NCBI GenBank assembly: GCA_016712315.1
Contig: JADJRG010000029.1
Location: 372,001-436,000 of the forward strand
DNA from: Nannocystis sp.
GTDB lineage: Bacteria > Myxococcota_A > Polyangia > Nannocystales > Nannocystaceae
Length of the DNA stretch: 64,000 nucleotides
Reading direction: 5' to 3'
Shown here: piece after piece, positions 50,779-59,608 of the stretch
Layout of the letters: the number at the start of each line of letters is the position of its first letter
How positions within the stretch are numbered: the stretch's first letter is position 1
The notes under the pieces: model-generated
What the model was told of the DNA's origin: nothing
The model's input: the letters and a program-made list of their open reading frames with translations, nothing else
Databases searched by the model: none
Position numbers and translations under genes: made by a program

Positions 50779-51453
50779 ATGCAGGTGGTGGGTCTCACGG
50801 GGGGGATCGGCAGCGGCAAGTCGACGGTCGCGAAGATCATCGAGGCGTATGGGCTGCCGGTCGTCTCTGCTGACGAGCTGTCGCGGATGGTCGTCGCTCC
50901 GGGGAGCCGCGGCCTGCAAGCCGTCGTCGCGGCCTTTGGTGAGGGCGTGCTCGACGAGAGCGGCGCGCTCGATCGAGCGAAGCTGGCGGAGATCGTGTTC
51001 GCGACGCCGGCGCGCCGGGTTCAGCTCGAGAAGATCGTGCACCCGCGGATCCGCGAGCGCTTCGAGGAGGTGCTCGACGCGCTCGAGAAGGCGGGGCAGG
51101 AGCGGGTGGTGTATGAGGTCCCGCTGCTCTTCGAGAACGACCTCCATCACATGATGGACGCTGTGATCGTGGTGACCGCGCGTGAGGACCTGCGGATCGC
51201 GAGGGTGTGTGAGCGCTCTGGCCTCAGCCCCGAGGAGGTGCGCGCGCGGATCGCCGCGCAGCTCGATGACGCGACCCGGCAGGCGCGCGCGAACTATGTG
51301 ATCTCGAACAACGGCGACATCGGCGACTTGCAGCGCGAGGTCGAGGTGATGCTCGATCGCTTCCTCCATGTGCCCGTTCAGGGGCGCGCGCCGTCGCTGT
51401 CGCCGGCGTCGCCGCCGCCGCCGCCGCCGCCGAAGCGTGCACCGCCGCGCTGA
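50779..51453 (+). CDS. coaE: Dephospho-CoA kinase
   Basis: 224-residue kinase for the last step of CoA synthesis. P-loop GLTGGIGSGKST, VVSADELSR (catalytic Asp region), and VYEVPLLFEND are family signatures. The ATG at 50779 begins directly at MQVVGLTGG, as in the family; the ORF upstream is antisense to engB. The C-terminus carries about 20 extra residues rich in Pro (a run of seven), encoded by a CCG repeat at about 51411-51433. Weak AAGG before the start. Confidence 0.95.
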   Translation: MQVVGLTGGIGSGKSTVAKIIEAYGLPVVSADELSRMVVAPGSRGLQAVVAAFGEGVLDESGALDRAKLAEIVFATPARRVQLEKIVHPRIRERFEEVLDALEKAGQERVVYEVPLLFENDLHHMMDAVIVVTAREDLRIARVCERSGLSPEEVRARIAAQLDDATRQARANYVISNNGDIGDLQREVEVMLDRFLHVPVQGRAPSLSPASPPPPPPPKRAPPR

Positions 51454-51495
51454 TCGTGCGTGGCGATCACGCGCCCTCGCGGCGCCCTGACGTCC

Positions 51496-51521
51496 GCGTC
51501 ACGGCGGTCTGACAGTGACGC
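51496..51521 (+). terminator. Inverted repeat downstream of coaE
   Basis: GCGTCAC (51496-51502) pairs with GTGACGC (51515-51521) around a 12-base loop, 43 bases after the coaE stop codon. A second, smaller repeat TGATCG/CGATCA lies at 51451-51469. No T-run; may end coaE transcription. Confidence 0.35.
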
Positions 51522-51636
51522 CGCGCCCGCGCGCTGCGATGACACTATCGGCGACGAATTTGTGTCTAAGGGTGGTGGCCACGCTTCTTGCAGTGATCGT
51601 CGTCGTGGCGAGGACCCGCAGGAAGCGCGCAGGAAT

Positions 51637-51646
51637 GAAACGTTTC
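51637..51646. promoter_or_regulatory. LacI-family-like operator palindrome
   Basis: GAAACGTTTC is a perfect 10-base palindrome in the context TGAAACGTTTCG, close to the TGAAACGTTTCA class of half-sites bound by LacI/Cra-type regulators. It lies about 209 bases upstream of the sigma factor ATG in its long leader. Confidence 0.3.
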
Positions 51647-51816
51647 GCGGCCCCGTCCGTAAGGAGCTCGCCTTGACGCGAGTTCAATGGTGTCCAACTT
51701 GCTCCACTCGCGTCTTCTTCGTTGTGACTCACCTGCGGTGACCGCGCCGGGCATAAAGCTCGGACCTGGGCGGTTGGGCCGGTGTCGCTCTCTTTAGCTT
51801 GAACGTTTGATCCACA

Positions 51817-51832
51817 CGCCCCCTTCGGGGCG
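51817..51832 (+). promoter_or_regulatory. Hairpin in the 5' leader of the sigma factor gene
   Basis: CGCCCC (51817-51822), loop CTTC, GGGGCG (51827-51832): a 6-bp GC stem 22 bases before the ATG at 51855. No T-run follows. No strong Shine-Dalgarno lies between hairpin and ATG (CAGAGGTCACAGATT, with AGAGGT at most). Confidence 0.35.
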
Positions 51833-51854
51833 CTAACCCCAGAGGTCACAGATT

Positions 51855-53201
51855 ATGGCACGGCGCAACGTCACCCGCGGAACCCCACCCAGACTCGCTC
51901 GCTCGCGCTCACGGGCGCGGAACCCCGTCGAGGCCGGCGCCCGCGCGACCACCTCGGCGCCGAAGGAGCGGCCGCGTCGCGCCAGCGAGCACGAGTCGGA
52001 GAGCGGCGATGAGGCGCCGAACTTCCTCAGCGTGTACTTCCGCGAGATGTCCGATCTCGAGGTGATGAGCCCCGAGGAGGAGATGCGCGCGGCGGTCTTG
52101 ATCGCCAAGCTGCGGCGCGAGTACTGGCGGGCGCTGCTCGCCTATCCGCCCTTCGTCGACGCGATCCTCGCGCTGATCGAGTCGAAGCACCCCGAGGATG
52201 AGCTCCCGGCGGCGGCGATCGAGGCGGTGCGGCAGTGCTCGCGGCGGCTGCGTGATCGCGAGACACGTGTCCATAAGGACAGCTTTGACGCCGCGTGCAG
52301 CGTCCTCGCCGAGGCGCTGGCAGAGCTGGATCCGGACGGGATCCTCTCGGATCTGATCATCGCCGACCTCAACACTATCGTCGCGGGTCAGCGCGAGGTG
52401 GTCTCGCTGGTGGTCGTATCTCCCCGTCAAGGGAGCCGGCCCTTCGAGGTGTACATGGAGGGCGTGCACGGCACCTATGAGGCGCTGCGCGCGGCCAAGA
52501 ACAGCTTCGTCAAGGCGAACCTGCGCTTGGTCGTGTCGATCGCGCGGCGCTTCAACCACGGGCGGATGACCCTCCAGGATCTGATCCAAGAGGGCAACAT
52601 CGGCCTGATGAAGGCGGTCGATCGCTTCGATCATCGCAAGGGCTTCCGCTTCTCGACGTACGGGAGCTGGTGGATCCGCCACGCGATCAGCCGGGCGATC
52701 GCCGATAAGGGCCGGGCGATCCGCTTGCCTGTACACATGATCGACGCCTACCACCGGGTCGCGAAGGCGAAGCGCGAGCTGGAGACGACCCACGGCCGCG
52801 AGCCGAGCCCCGCGGAGCTGGCGAGCGCGACCGGCCTGGCGATCGCGAAGATCGAGAAGATGGACACGATGGCCTTCGACCAGACGGTGAGCCTCGATCG
52901 GACGGTGTCCGAGGATGATGGCCGCAGGGTGGTCGACTTCCTGGAAGACACCGACGCCGAGGTGCCAGGTGAGCGCTTGGAGGCGGAGGCGCTCAGCGAT
53001 CACGTGCGCGAGGTGATCAGCATGCTGCGGCCGATCGAGGCCGATATCCTGCGCAAGCGCTTCGGCCTGGATGACGACAATGAGCTGACGTTGAAGGAGA
53101 TCGGCGAGCAGTACTCGCTCTCTCGCGAGCGGATCCGGCAGTTGCAAGAGCAGGCGCTCGGGAAGATCCGGCGGGAGCTCAAGCGCCGCGAATTCGTGTA
53201 G
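51855..53201 (+). CDS. RNA polymerase sigma-70 family factor (alternative, group 2-like)
   Basis: 448 residues. A basic, Arg-rich N-terminus (1-45) precedes region 1.2 ([21 protein letters not shown]); a roughly 120-residue insert follows; region 2 has [31 protein letters not shown] and [17 protein letters not shown]; region 3 and region 4 ([20 protein letters not shown] helix-turn-helix) complete it. Too short for the primary RpoD and lacks region 1.1, so an alternative factor, possibly a stress or stationary-phase one; it resembles both RpoH and group 2 sigmas. The long leader suggests regulated expression. No anti-sigma gene is adjacent. Confidence 0.92.
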   Translation: MARRNVTRGTPPRLARSRSRARNPVEAGARATTSAPKERPRRASEHESESGDEAPNFLSVYFREMSDLEVMSPEEEMRAAVLIAKLRREYWRALLAYPPFVDAILALIESKHPEDELPAAAIEAVRQCSRRLRDRETRVHKDSFDAACSVLAEALAELDPDGILSDLIIADLNTIVAGQREVVSLVVVSPRQGSRPFEVYMEGVHGTYEALRAAKNSFVKANLRLVVSIARRFNHGRMTLQDLIQEGNIGLMKAVDRFDHRKGFRFSTYGSWWIRHAISRAIADKGRAIRLPVHMIDAYHRVAKAKRELETTHGREPSPAELASATGLAIAKIEKMDTMAFDQTVSLDRTVSEDDGRRVVDFLEDTDAEVPGERLEAEALSDHVREVISMLRPIEADILRKRFGLDDDNELTLKEIGEQYSLSRERIRQLQEQALGKIRRELKRREFV

Positions 53202-53234
53202 GCGCTGCGCTGATGGGTCGCGTCGCGGGGTCGC

Positions 53235-53263
53235 TTGCCGGTGGTGAGCGGCCCCGCTACGGT
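53235..53263 (+). promoter_or_regulatory. Candidate promoter of the TIG lipoprotein gene
   Basis: TTGCCG (53235-53240) and TACGGT (53258-53263) are exactly 17 bases apart and the -10 box ends 6 bases before the GTG at 53270, supporting that start and a leaderless mRNA. Confidence 0.5.
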
Positions 53264-53269
53264 AGCGGC

Positions 53270-53632
53270 GTGTCGCGCCTGTCCCGGTGGTTCGTCGGCC
53301 TGTTCGTAGCCTCGTGTGCGCCGGCTGGCGGCGTCTCTCCGCTCTCTGGGTCATCCGGCGGAGGTGAGCCGCTGCGGATCTCCGGGGACGGGTTCGCGGC
53401 TCACGGGGCGCCGGTCGTGTATGTGTGCGAGCGACCGGCGCGCGGGGTGGTGGTCGAGAGCGACAGCCTGATCCGGGTGCTGACTCCGCCAGCCGAGGCC
53501 GCAGGAGCCTGCGAGGTACGGGTGGAATTCGCGGACGGCGTGGCGGTTACGGCAGGGACCTTTGTCTATGTTGGCGAGGCTCCGGCGGAGCCGTTCAACG
53601 TGGGCGCGGCTACGCCGGCAGCGGGCTCGTGA
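53270..53632 (+). CDS. Small lipoprotein with IPT/TIG-like domain
   Basis: 120 residues from the GTG at 53270: SRLSRWFVGLFVASC gives a compact signal with lipobox VASC (Cys about residue 15). An ATG at 53213 would add 19 residues that make an atypically long n-region; the promoter placement also favours the GTG. The mature part (EPLRISGDGFAAHGAPVVYV to GTFVYVGEAP) has the pattern of an IPT/TIG immunoglobulin-like domain. Function unknown; it probably binds carbohydrate or protein at the cell surface. Convergent with the first FHA gene, 35 bases apart. Confidence 0.68.
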   Translation: MSRLSRWFVGLFVASCAPAGGVSPLSGSSGGGEPLRISGDGFAAHGAPVVYVCERPARGVVVESDSLIRVLTPPAEAAGACEVRVEFADGVAVTAGTFVYVGEAPAEPFNVGAATPAAGS

Positions 53633-53667
53633 GCGCCCCAAGCAGCGGTGACTACGATCGCCTCGCC

Positions 53668-54849
53668 TCAGACCCGGTCGACGCGAAAGAGCTGTTGGCC
53701 GACGAGTACGAGGCTCCCATAGGGGACGACCGTGCCGGAGCGGATCCGCACGTAGGTGCCGTTGGACGAGCCCCGGTCCTCGAGGTGCACCCCTGCGTCA
53801 TCGCCGATGATCCGACAGTGCGAGCTGGAGACGTACCCGTCGAGGGGGAAGGTTAGATCTCCTCGCTCACGACCGATGGCGAACTCTGCGCCCTCAATCG
53901 GATAAGCCTCGGAGGCGACCTTGCCGTCGATGAGCAGGCTGATCCGGCCCCAGTACCCGGGGTTCGGTGAGCCCATACGTTCGGCTCCGTCCGGGTGGTT
54001 GCTGGGCTCAGGGAGATCTTCATACACAAGCAGCTCTTGGCCGACTCTGAATAGGTCGCCGTCCTGGAGCTCTGTTCGGCCGTGAAGCTTGCGGTAGACG
54101 CCGTTGAGGCCGCCGCTGTCATCGACCAGGATGCCGTCAGGGAGCACTGTGAGCTGGCAGTGACGCGGGCTCAAGTAGAAATCGGCGTCGAAGGGCGGGC
54201 CGTAGAGGCGTCCGAAGGTGTTGGGGCCGCCCTCGATCGGTAGGGTGCCCCCCTCCGAGCCATCGATGCGGATCAGGGTGAGGTTGGCGCGGTGTTTGAC
54301 GGGCGGCGGTAGGGGCGCGGCCGCGGCTGGGCTGACCGGTGCGCTGACCGGTGCGCTGACCGGTGCGCTGACCGGTGCGCTGGCGGGTGTAGCGCTGCTG
54401 GCCGGGGCGCTTGGAGGCCCTCCGAGGCGCGCGCCGCAGAAGCCACAGAAGCGGAAGCCGATCGGGTTCGCGGTCCCGCACTCGGCACAGACGTTACCTT
54501 CAGGCGCTGGAGCGCGGGGTTCGGGGATCTTGGGCGCTGAGGGCGGTGTGGGGAGCGGCTGGTGCGCCGAGGCAGCGACGAGCGGTGGCTGCGCTGGACG
54601 AGTCGGCAGAGGCTGGTTGGTGGCTCGGTTGACGATCGGAGGGATCGCGACGACCGGCGGCGGCGGGAGATCGTCGGGGGCCTTCGCGCTGATGATCTCG
54701 ACCGTCTTGGGGGCGCTCGGGGCGGCCACGGGTGGTCGTTGAGGCGCCGGCCTCGCGGCGGCCGTCGGCCCCAGGAGCTTGGCTCCACAGCCCAAGCAGA
54801 ACTTGTAGTGGTCCTGGTTTTCCTTGCCGCAGTTGGTACAGAGGATCAC
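53668..54849 (-). CDS. Double zinc-ribbon, double FHA-domain protein
   Basis: 393 residues from a GTG at 54849 (GAGG upstream). The N-terminus starts at once with a zinc ribbon, CTNCGKENQDHYKFCLGCG, a Pro-rich linker follows, then a second ribbon CAECGTANPIGFRFCGFCG (about 120), an Ala/Pro/Val-rich stretch with the SAPV repeats, and two FHA domains (about 195-285: FGRL...SPRHCQL; 300-393: AIGRERGDLTF...SSSHCRI...DRGSSNGTYVR). The second FHA has the Gly-Arg, Ser-His and Asn-Gly phosphothreonine-binding pattern. It is 18 bases after the other FHA gene. Likely a phospho-dependent adaptor; no kinase gene is adjacent. Confidence 0.9.
   Translation of the reverse strand: MILCTNCGKENQDHYKFCLGCGAKLLGPTAAARPAPQRPPVAAPSAPKTVEIISAKAPDDLPPPPVVAIPPIVNRATNQPLPTRPAQPPLVAASAHQPLPTPPSAPKIPEPRAPAPEGNVCAECGTANPIGFRFCGFCGARLGGPPSAPASSATPASAPVSAPVSAPVSAPVSPAAAAPLPPPVKHRANLTLIRIDGSEGGTLPIEGGPNTFGRLYGPPFDADFYLSPRHCQLTVLPDGILVDDSGGLNGVYRKLHGRTELQDGDLFRVGQELLVYEDLPEPSNHPDGAERMGSPNPGYWGRISLLIDGKVASEAYPIEGAEFAIGRERGDLTFPLDGYVSSSHCRIIGDDAGVHLEDRGSSNGTYVRIRSGTVVPYGSLVLVGQQLFRVDRV
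54335..54382. repeat. 12-base tandem repeat inside the FHA gene
   Basis: Four perfect copies of ACCGGTGCGCTG lie end to end. On the minus (coding) strand they encode four SAPV units in the linker of the FHA protein. Unit length is a multiple of three, so expansion or contraction would stay in frame. Confidence 0.9.
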
Positions 54850-54867
54850 GCGCGACCTCGCTCACAT

Positions 54868-55776
54868 TTAGGAAATTTCGACGCGGAGCAGCTGCTGGCC
54901 GACGAAGATGTAGTCGCCGTGGAAGAGCTGCTGAGGGCCCTTGATGCGGATGAAGGTGCCGTTCCGCGAGCCTGTGTCGGTGAGGAAGACGCTGGGGCTG
55001 TCCGAGGCGGCGTCCAGGCGGGCGTGGCGGCCAGAGATGAAGCGATCCGTCGGGAAATTGAGGTGGTTTCCCTCGCGGCCGATCGTCAGGCCGCCGCCCC
55101 GGGCTGAGGTGATCCGGCCCTCGCCCCCGCCCGCGAGCAGCTGCGCGACGCGAAAGGCGCCGTCCGGGCGCGGGCTGCTGTAGTGGTAGGTACCCTCGGG
55201 ATCTGCGGCTCCGCTGGGGAGCGGGGTTGTGTCGAGCCGGAGCAGCTGTTCCCCGACGAGGAAGAGATCGCCGTCGTCGAGCGGGACAGGCGACTTGATC
55301 CGCAAGAAGACGCCGTTGGCGCTGCCGAGATCCTTGACGACGAGGCGGCCGTCCTGTGTGGCAAAAAGGGCGTGTTCGGGGCTCAGGAAGAGATCTTCGG
55401 CGAAGCGGATGTCGCCGACCGAGCGGCCGACAGTGTGGGTCGTGCCGCTGAGGTGATAGGTGACGCCGTCGCCGCCCTCACCCTTGATCACGACCAAACG
55501 CGGGACGACGACCTGCTGCTGGAGCGCGCCGAAGAACATGGTCTTGGCGGCGGGTTTGGCGGGGCCGTCGATCCGCTGGCCGGTCGCTGCATCAAAGCGT
55601 GGAGCGCCCGCCGGGGGCGTCGCGGCCGGACCGGAGATGGGGGGCATCGCAGAGGGAACGGCGAGGGGGCTGGCTGCCGGCAGCGCGGGCGCGACGGCGG
55701 CGCCGCAGCGATCACACGAGGTGGCGCGCAGCGGGTTGAGCTGGCCGCACGCCGGGCAGACAAGACCGAGCTGCAT
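54868..55776 (-). CDS. Zinc-ribbon, double FHA-domain protein
   Basis: 302 residues from the ATG at 55776, which puts the zinc ribbon (CPACGQLNPLRATSCDRCG) at the N-terminus as in its neighbour; a TTG 39 bases earlier is the alternative. After a Pro/Ala linker there are two FHA domains (about 95-185: VGRSVGDIRF...SPEHALF...DLGSANGVFLR; 205-302: IGREGNHLNFP...SGRHARL...DTGSRNGTFIR), both with intact phosphothreonine-binding Arg, Ser/Arg-His and Asn-Gly residues. Clearly a paralogue of the downstream FHA gene, 18 bases away. Upstream is the large TPR gene, 63 bases away. Confidence 0.9.
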   Translation of the reverse strand: MQLGLVCPACGQLNPLRATSCDRCGAAVAPALPAASPLAVPSAMPPISGPAATPPAGAPRFDAATGQRIDGPAKPAAKTMFFGALQQQVVVPRLVVIKGEGGDGVTYHLSGTTHTVGRSVGDIRFAEDLFLSPEHALFATQDGRLVVKDLGSANGVFLRIKSPVPLDDGDLFLVGEQLLRLDTTPLPSGAADPEGTYHYSSPRPDGAFRVAQLLAGGGEGRITSARGGGLTIGREGNHLNFPTDRFISGRHARLDAASDSPSVFLTDTGSRNGTFIRIKGPQQLFHGDYIFVGQQLLRVEIS

Positions 55777-55839
55777 GACTTGGGGATCCTCGGCTCCGGG
55801 GGCACCGCTTGTCAACGCGCATGGCGGGCGAAGAGCGGC

Positions 55840-58800
55840 TCAAGGGGGTGGTGCGGGATCGAGGGTGATGGTGCCCTGCACCCAGGGCTCCAGGCACAAC
55901 TGGAGGCCGCGGCTGGTCGCGGGTGCGCCGTCACAGGGGCGAAGGTGCTCGGCGAGGGCGTCCCGCTCCGCTCGTGTGCCTGCGGCGGCGGTCTTGATCG
56001 CGCGTGCGAGCGCGTCGAGGTGGGGCGCGACGGCGCTGGCAGGGATCGGCCTGGTGGGGATGGGAGCGACGAGCTCGGTGAGCCAGCGCTCGAGGCTGGT
56101 CTCCCAGCCGCGGCTGCGAAGGCGAGGGAGCGGCGCGAGCGGGCGACGGGACGTGCTGTGGAGCAGGGCGGCGAGGGCTGACGCGGCGGCGTCGCGCGGC
56201 AGACCGGCGGGGCCGAGGAGGCCGCCGAGCAGCGCCTCGACGGAGGCGGGAGAGAGATCGTTGGACCCGAGGTGCCAGGCAGCGATCGCCGCGAGGATAG
56301 GATCGGCTGCGCTCATTTGCGCGACGGGGGCGGCGCTCGCGGGCGGGACGAGCAGGCGCTCTGCCAGGGCACAAGCGAGGCGTTCGTGGCGGTTGCGGGC
56401 GCTCTGGACGATCTGGGCGACGCTGCTGTGGATGTGAGGATCCGGCGTGGCCGTACGGGCCAGAGCGAGGCAGATGAGGGCTCTGACTGGGGGATCGGGG
56501 CCGCGGAGGAGCGACGGTAAGGTGGCGTGGGCGGCAGGGTGGTTGCTTTGGGCTAGCGCCCAGGTGGCGGCGTAGCGGACGTCTCCGCTGCCGCCGCGGG
56601 CGGCCTGCTCCAAAAAAGGGATGGCCTCGGGTTCGTCGAGCTGGCCGGCGGCGAAGAGCGCGGAGGCGCGCGCCTGGTTGAAGGCGTCTTTGACGGCGCG
56701 GGGAGCCCCCTGTGGCGGGGTCAATTGGGCTCCCATGCGGGCGAGGGGGAGACCGGCTCCGGGGAGGTTCTGGCGGCCGAGGTGGTCGGCGGCGCGCAGG
56801 CGCATCCCGACAGGATCGCGGGTGAGGATGTGGATGAGGGCGCGGCTGAGCGCGGGGCGCCTCGGCGGTGTGTCGCCCGCGGCGAGCCAGGCGCGCAGCT
56901 CGGCCTCGTCGCTGCGATCCAGGGCGTCGAGGAGCAGCTCGCGTGGATCCTCGGCGACGGGCTCGCGGCGGCCGCGGGCGAGGGCGAGCTCGACGATCTG
57001 GATCGCATCGCCGCTCGCTTCGGCGAGGTCGAGGGCGCGTCGACCGGCCTGTTGGACGATCTCCGGGGGGCCGCCGCGCTCGACGATCGCGCGGAAAATC
57101 GCGGCGGCGGCGTCGGCGCGGCCGCGGGCGAGGGAGAGCTCGGCGAGGCGGAGCCGGGCGAGTGGATCGTCGGCGGTGATCGTGAGGGCCCGGGCGTAGG
57201 TGGAGGAGGCGGCGTCGCTGTCACCTCGGCGCTCGTGCAGCTCGCCGATCCGGACGAAGGCGCGGCTGCTGTCGACGCCGGCCGCGGCGAGTCGCTCGGC
57301 GAAGTCGAGGGCGCGGTCGTGCTGGCCGGCGTCGAAGGCGAGCTCGGCGAGATCGAGCAGGATGTCGCCGCTTCGCTGGGGATCGGCGGTGATGAGGCGC
57401 TCGAGGGTCGCCATGGCGTCGGCGCTGCGGCCGGCGCGGCGTTGGGCGAGGGCGAGGGCGGCGAGGCGCTCAGGGTCGTCTGGTTCGCGGAGGAGCAGGC
57501 GCTCCTGGATCGCGACGGCGTCGCCGTGCCGCTCTTCGCGGGTGTACAGCTCGGCGAGGAAGAGGGCGGCCTCGCGGCTCGCCTCAGGGTCGGTGGCAGC
57601 GAGGGCGGCGCGGGCTGCGTCTTCGGCGCTCACGCGGCGAGTGGAGGCCTTGCCGAAGGCGTTGCCGACCAAGAGCTCGACGACGCGAGTTCGGGCTTCA
57701 TCGCGGAGCTGGCGGTGTTGAGGGGCGCGAGCGGCGACGAGCAGCTCTTGCCAGGTGGTGAGGGCGCGCCCGGGGACGCGGCTCTCTTGCAGGAGGATGG
57801 CCTTGAGGCGCAGGTAGTTGGGCTCGTGGGGGGCGGCGGAGAGGGCTCGGTCGAGCGAGTTGATGGCCTCTGGGTCGCGGTGTTCGGCGAGGATCTCGGC
57901 GTGGCGGGCCCAGCCGCGGTGCGCGGGTCGGATGAGGTTGGGGAGCTTGGCCCACTCGCGCAGCGCTTCGGGCTTGCGGTTCATCTGGTAGAGCTGCTCG
58001 CCGAGGGTGATCCGAGCCTCGGGATCCCGCGGGTTGGTGGCGACGAGGCGCTCGGCGACAGCGAGGGCTCGATCAGGGGCTTCGTGGAGGTTGAAGAAGT
58101 CGAGGAGGGAGAGGAGGGTGGCGGTCTGTTTGCCAGCGGCGGCCTCGATCTCGGCGGCGAGGCCGAGGCCGAGCTCGCGGTGACCGTCGGTGATCATGCG
58201 GCCGGCGATCGTGAGGCCCTGCTGGGCCCGCTCAGGGGCGGAGCCGCCGCCTAGTCGCCTGAACTCGGCGAGGGCGGCGTCGTTGTCGCCGGCGGCGTCG
58301 AGGGCGGCGAGCAGGGCGCTTTGGGCGTCGAGATCGCGCGGGGCGAGGCTGAGGGCGCGCTGCCATGCGGAGGCGGCGTCGGCGCCGTAGGCGGCCTGGA
58401 TCCGCGCGAGGGCGCGCCAGGCAGCGGCCTCCTTTTGGTGTCTCGGCTCGGCGAGGCGGCGCTCGAGGCGGGCCGGGCTCAGCTCAGCTTGGGCGTCGCG
58501 GGTATGGGCGTCGGCGAGGGCGGCCCAGAGTAGGGGGCGTTCGGCGGCGGGCGTGGCTGAATCTTCGAGGGCTACCCACAGGAGATCGACGGCGGAGGCG
58601 AGCGCGCCGAGCCGGATCCGCGCCTCCGCCCACTCGCGCCGGATCCGCGGGCGCTCCCGGGTCGGTTGCAGGCGCTCTACGGCGCCATAGGCGGCGTCGA
58701 GGCCGGGGAGATCTTTGGCTGACTCGGCGGCGCGGGCGAGGCGGAGCTGGGCGCGCGGGTCGCTCGGCGCGCGCTCGGCGAGGACGCGGGCGAGGCGGAG

Positions 58801-59316
58801 CTGGTCGCGGCTGAGTTGGGCGTCCGCGGCGAGATCCAGGGCGCGTTCGAGGGCCTTCGGTTCACCGGCGGCTTCGAGCAGGGCGATCGCGCCGCGGGGA
58901 TCGCCGGCGGCCAGGTGGGCCTCGATTCGCAGCTCGCGGAGCTGTTTTTGCCAGGCGCGGGGAGGCTCCTTGAGGTCCGCGAGCAGGACGGCGGCGTCGC
59001 GCGGGCGGCCCTCTCGGAGGAGCATCCGCGCCTTGAGCACGATGAGGGCGGGATCGCTGGGGCTTCGATCACGGGCGCTGTCGATCCGACGGGCGAGTCC
59101 GGGGCGACCGAGGGCGATCTCGAGGGCGCGCCACTGAGGGGCGTCCCAGGGGCGCCGGCGGAGCTTCTCGAAGCGCTGATCGAGGAGGGCGGGCTCACGA
59201 TCGCTGCGCTCGATCGACCAGTCGTCGCCGGGAGGGGCGGCCCGCGCGGGCGCTCCGAGCAGGGCGAGGCCCGCGACGAGGGCGACGAGCGATCCGCGCG
59301 CGAGCCGACTGGGCAT
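55840..59316 (-). CDS. Large periplasmic TPR/HEAT repeat protein
   Basis: 1158 residues. Signal peptide with AxA site (LLGAPARAA, about residue 27), no lipobox. Residues 35-790 are about 20 TPR-like helical pairs (for example AALAQRRAGRSADAMATLERLI, ARLRLAELSLARGRADAAAAIF). Residues 830-1010 are HEAT-like (DVRYAATWALAQSNHPAAHATL, VRALICLALARTATPD). A C-terminal domain with a Cys pair (RPCDGAPATSRGLQLCLEPW) follows. Likely an extracytoplasmic scaffold. TACGCT ends 7 bases before the ATG. Followed by the two FHA genes on the same strand. Confidence 0.88.
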   Translation of the reverse strand: MPSRLARGSLVALVAGLALLGAPARAAPPGDDWSIERSDREPALLDQRFEKLRRRPWDAPQWRALEIALGRPGLARRIDSARDRSPSDPALIVLKARMLLREGRPRDAAVLLADLKEPPRAWQKQLRELRIEAHLAAGDPRGAIALLEAAGEPKALERALDLAADAQLSRDQLRLARVLAERAPSDPRAQLRLARAAESAKDLPGLDAAYGAVERLQPTRERPRIRREWAEARIRLGALASAVDLLWVALEDSATPAAERPLLWAALADAHTRDAQAELSPARLERRLAEPRHQKEAAAWRALARIQAAYGADAASAWQRALSLAPRDLDAQSALLAALDAAGDNDAALAEFRRLGGGSAPERAQQGLTIAGRMITDGHRELGLGLAAEIEAAAGKQTATLLSLLDFFNLHEAPDRALAVAERLVATNPRDPEARITLGEQLYQMNRKPEALREWAKLPNLIRPAHRGWARHAEILAEHRDPEAINSLDRALSAAPHEPNYLRLKAILLQESRVPGRALTTWQELLVAARAPQHRQLRDEARTRVVELLVGNAFGKASTRRVSAEDAARAALAATDPEASREAALFLAELYTREERHGDAVAIQERLLLREPDDPERLAALALAQRRAGRSADAMATLERLITADPQRSGDILLDLAELAFDAGQHDRALDFAERLAAAGVDSSRAFVRIGELHERRGDSDAASSTYARALTITADDPLARLRLAELSLARGRADAAAAIFRAIVERGGPPEIVQQAGRRALDLAEASGDAIQIVELALARGRREPVAEDPRELLLDALDRSDEAELRAWLAAGDTPPRRPALSRALIHILTRDPVGMRLRAADHLGRQNLPGAGLPLARMGAQLTPPQGAPRAVKDAFNQARASALFAAGQLDEPEAIPFLEQAARGGSGDVRYAATWALAQSNHPAAHATLPSLLRGPDPPVRALICLALARTATPDPHIHSSVAQIVQSARNRHERLACALAERLLVPPASAAPVAQMSAADPILAAIAAWHLGSNDLSPASVEALLGGLLGPAGLPRDAAASALAALLHSTSRRPLAPLPRLRSRGWETSLERWLTELVAPIPTRPIPASAVAPHLDALARAIKTAAAGTRAERDALAEHLRPCDGAPATSRGLQLCLEPWVQGTITLDPAPPP

Positions 59317-59608
59317 GGCGATGAGCGTAGCTCGGATCGCGGGCGAGCACAGCGGAGGCGGGGGACGCTGTGAGGAGGATCGCAGGTCATGCGGCGCGAG
59401 TCTTCGTGCGCGCTGCGGTCGATGATGGCCGAAGAGTCATGTCGATCGTCCGCGCGGACGACCGCGCAGAGAGGTGCACAGCGAGCGGTGAGACTTCTCA
59501 GATCTGCGGCGAGGTCGTCCCATGACGCGAGGCGGTCGCGGGCAGGGGGCGGTGGTAGTGTTACCGCGGGCCGGGCGCTCGTTCGCGCGCGGCGATGAGG
59601 ACGACGAG
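59317..59608. other. Divergent region between the TPR and pckG genes, with a 16-base palindrome
   Basis: 292 bases. TCGTCCGCGCGGACGA at 59446-59461 is a perfect 16-base palindrome that could be an operator. TACGCT (59329-59324) is the likely -10 of the TPR gene; TAGTGT (59556-59561) a possible -10 of pckG. No coding evidence otherwise; a possible upstream ATG for pckG at 59522 is not supported. Confidence 0.45.

Larger units (their letters stand above)
51454..51854. other. 401-base non-coding region before the sigma factor gene
   Basis: Both strands contain open frames of about 93-116 codons here, but they are Arg/Thr/Ser-rich, lack ribosome-binding sites and match no family. The region is less GC-rich than its flanks. 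Contents recognised: an inverted repeat after coaE, a GAAACGTTTC palindrome, a TTGACG -35-like box (51673-51678) without a good -10, and a hairpin close to the sigma gene. It may be a long regulated leader or may hide a small RNA; no known riboswitch or 6S RNA pattern was recognised. Confidence 0.4.

Noticed and set aside
51460..51849. Open frames on both strands in the sigma leader
   Set aside because: No ribosome-binding site or promoter fits them, low-complexity composition, and no family pattern.
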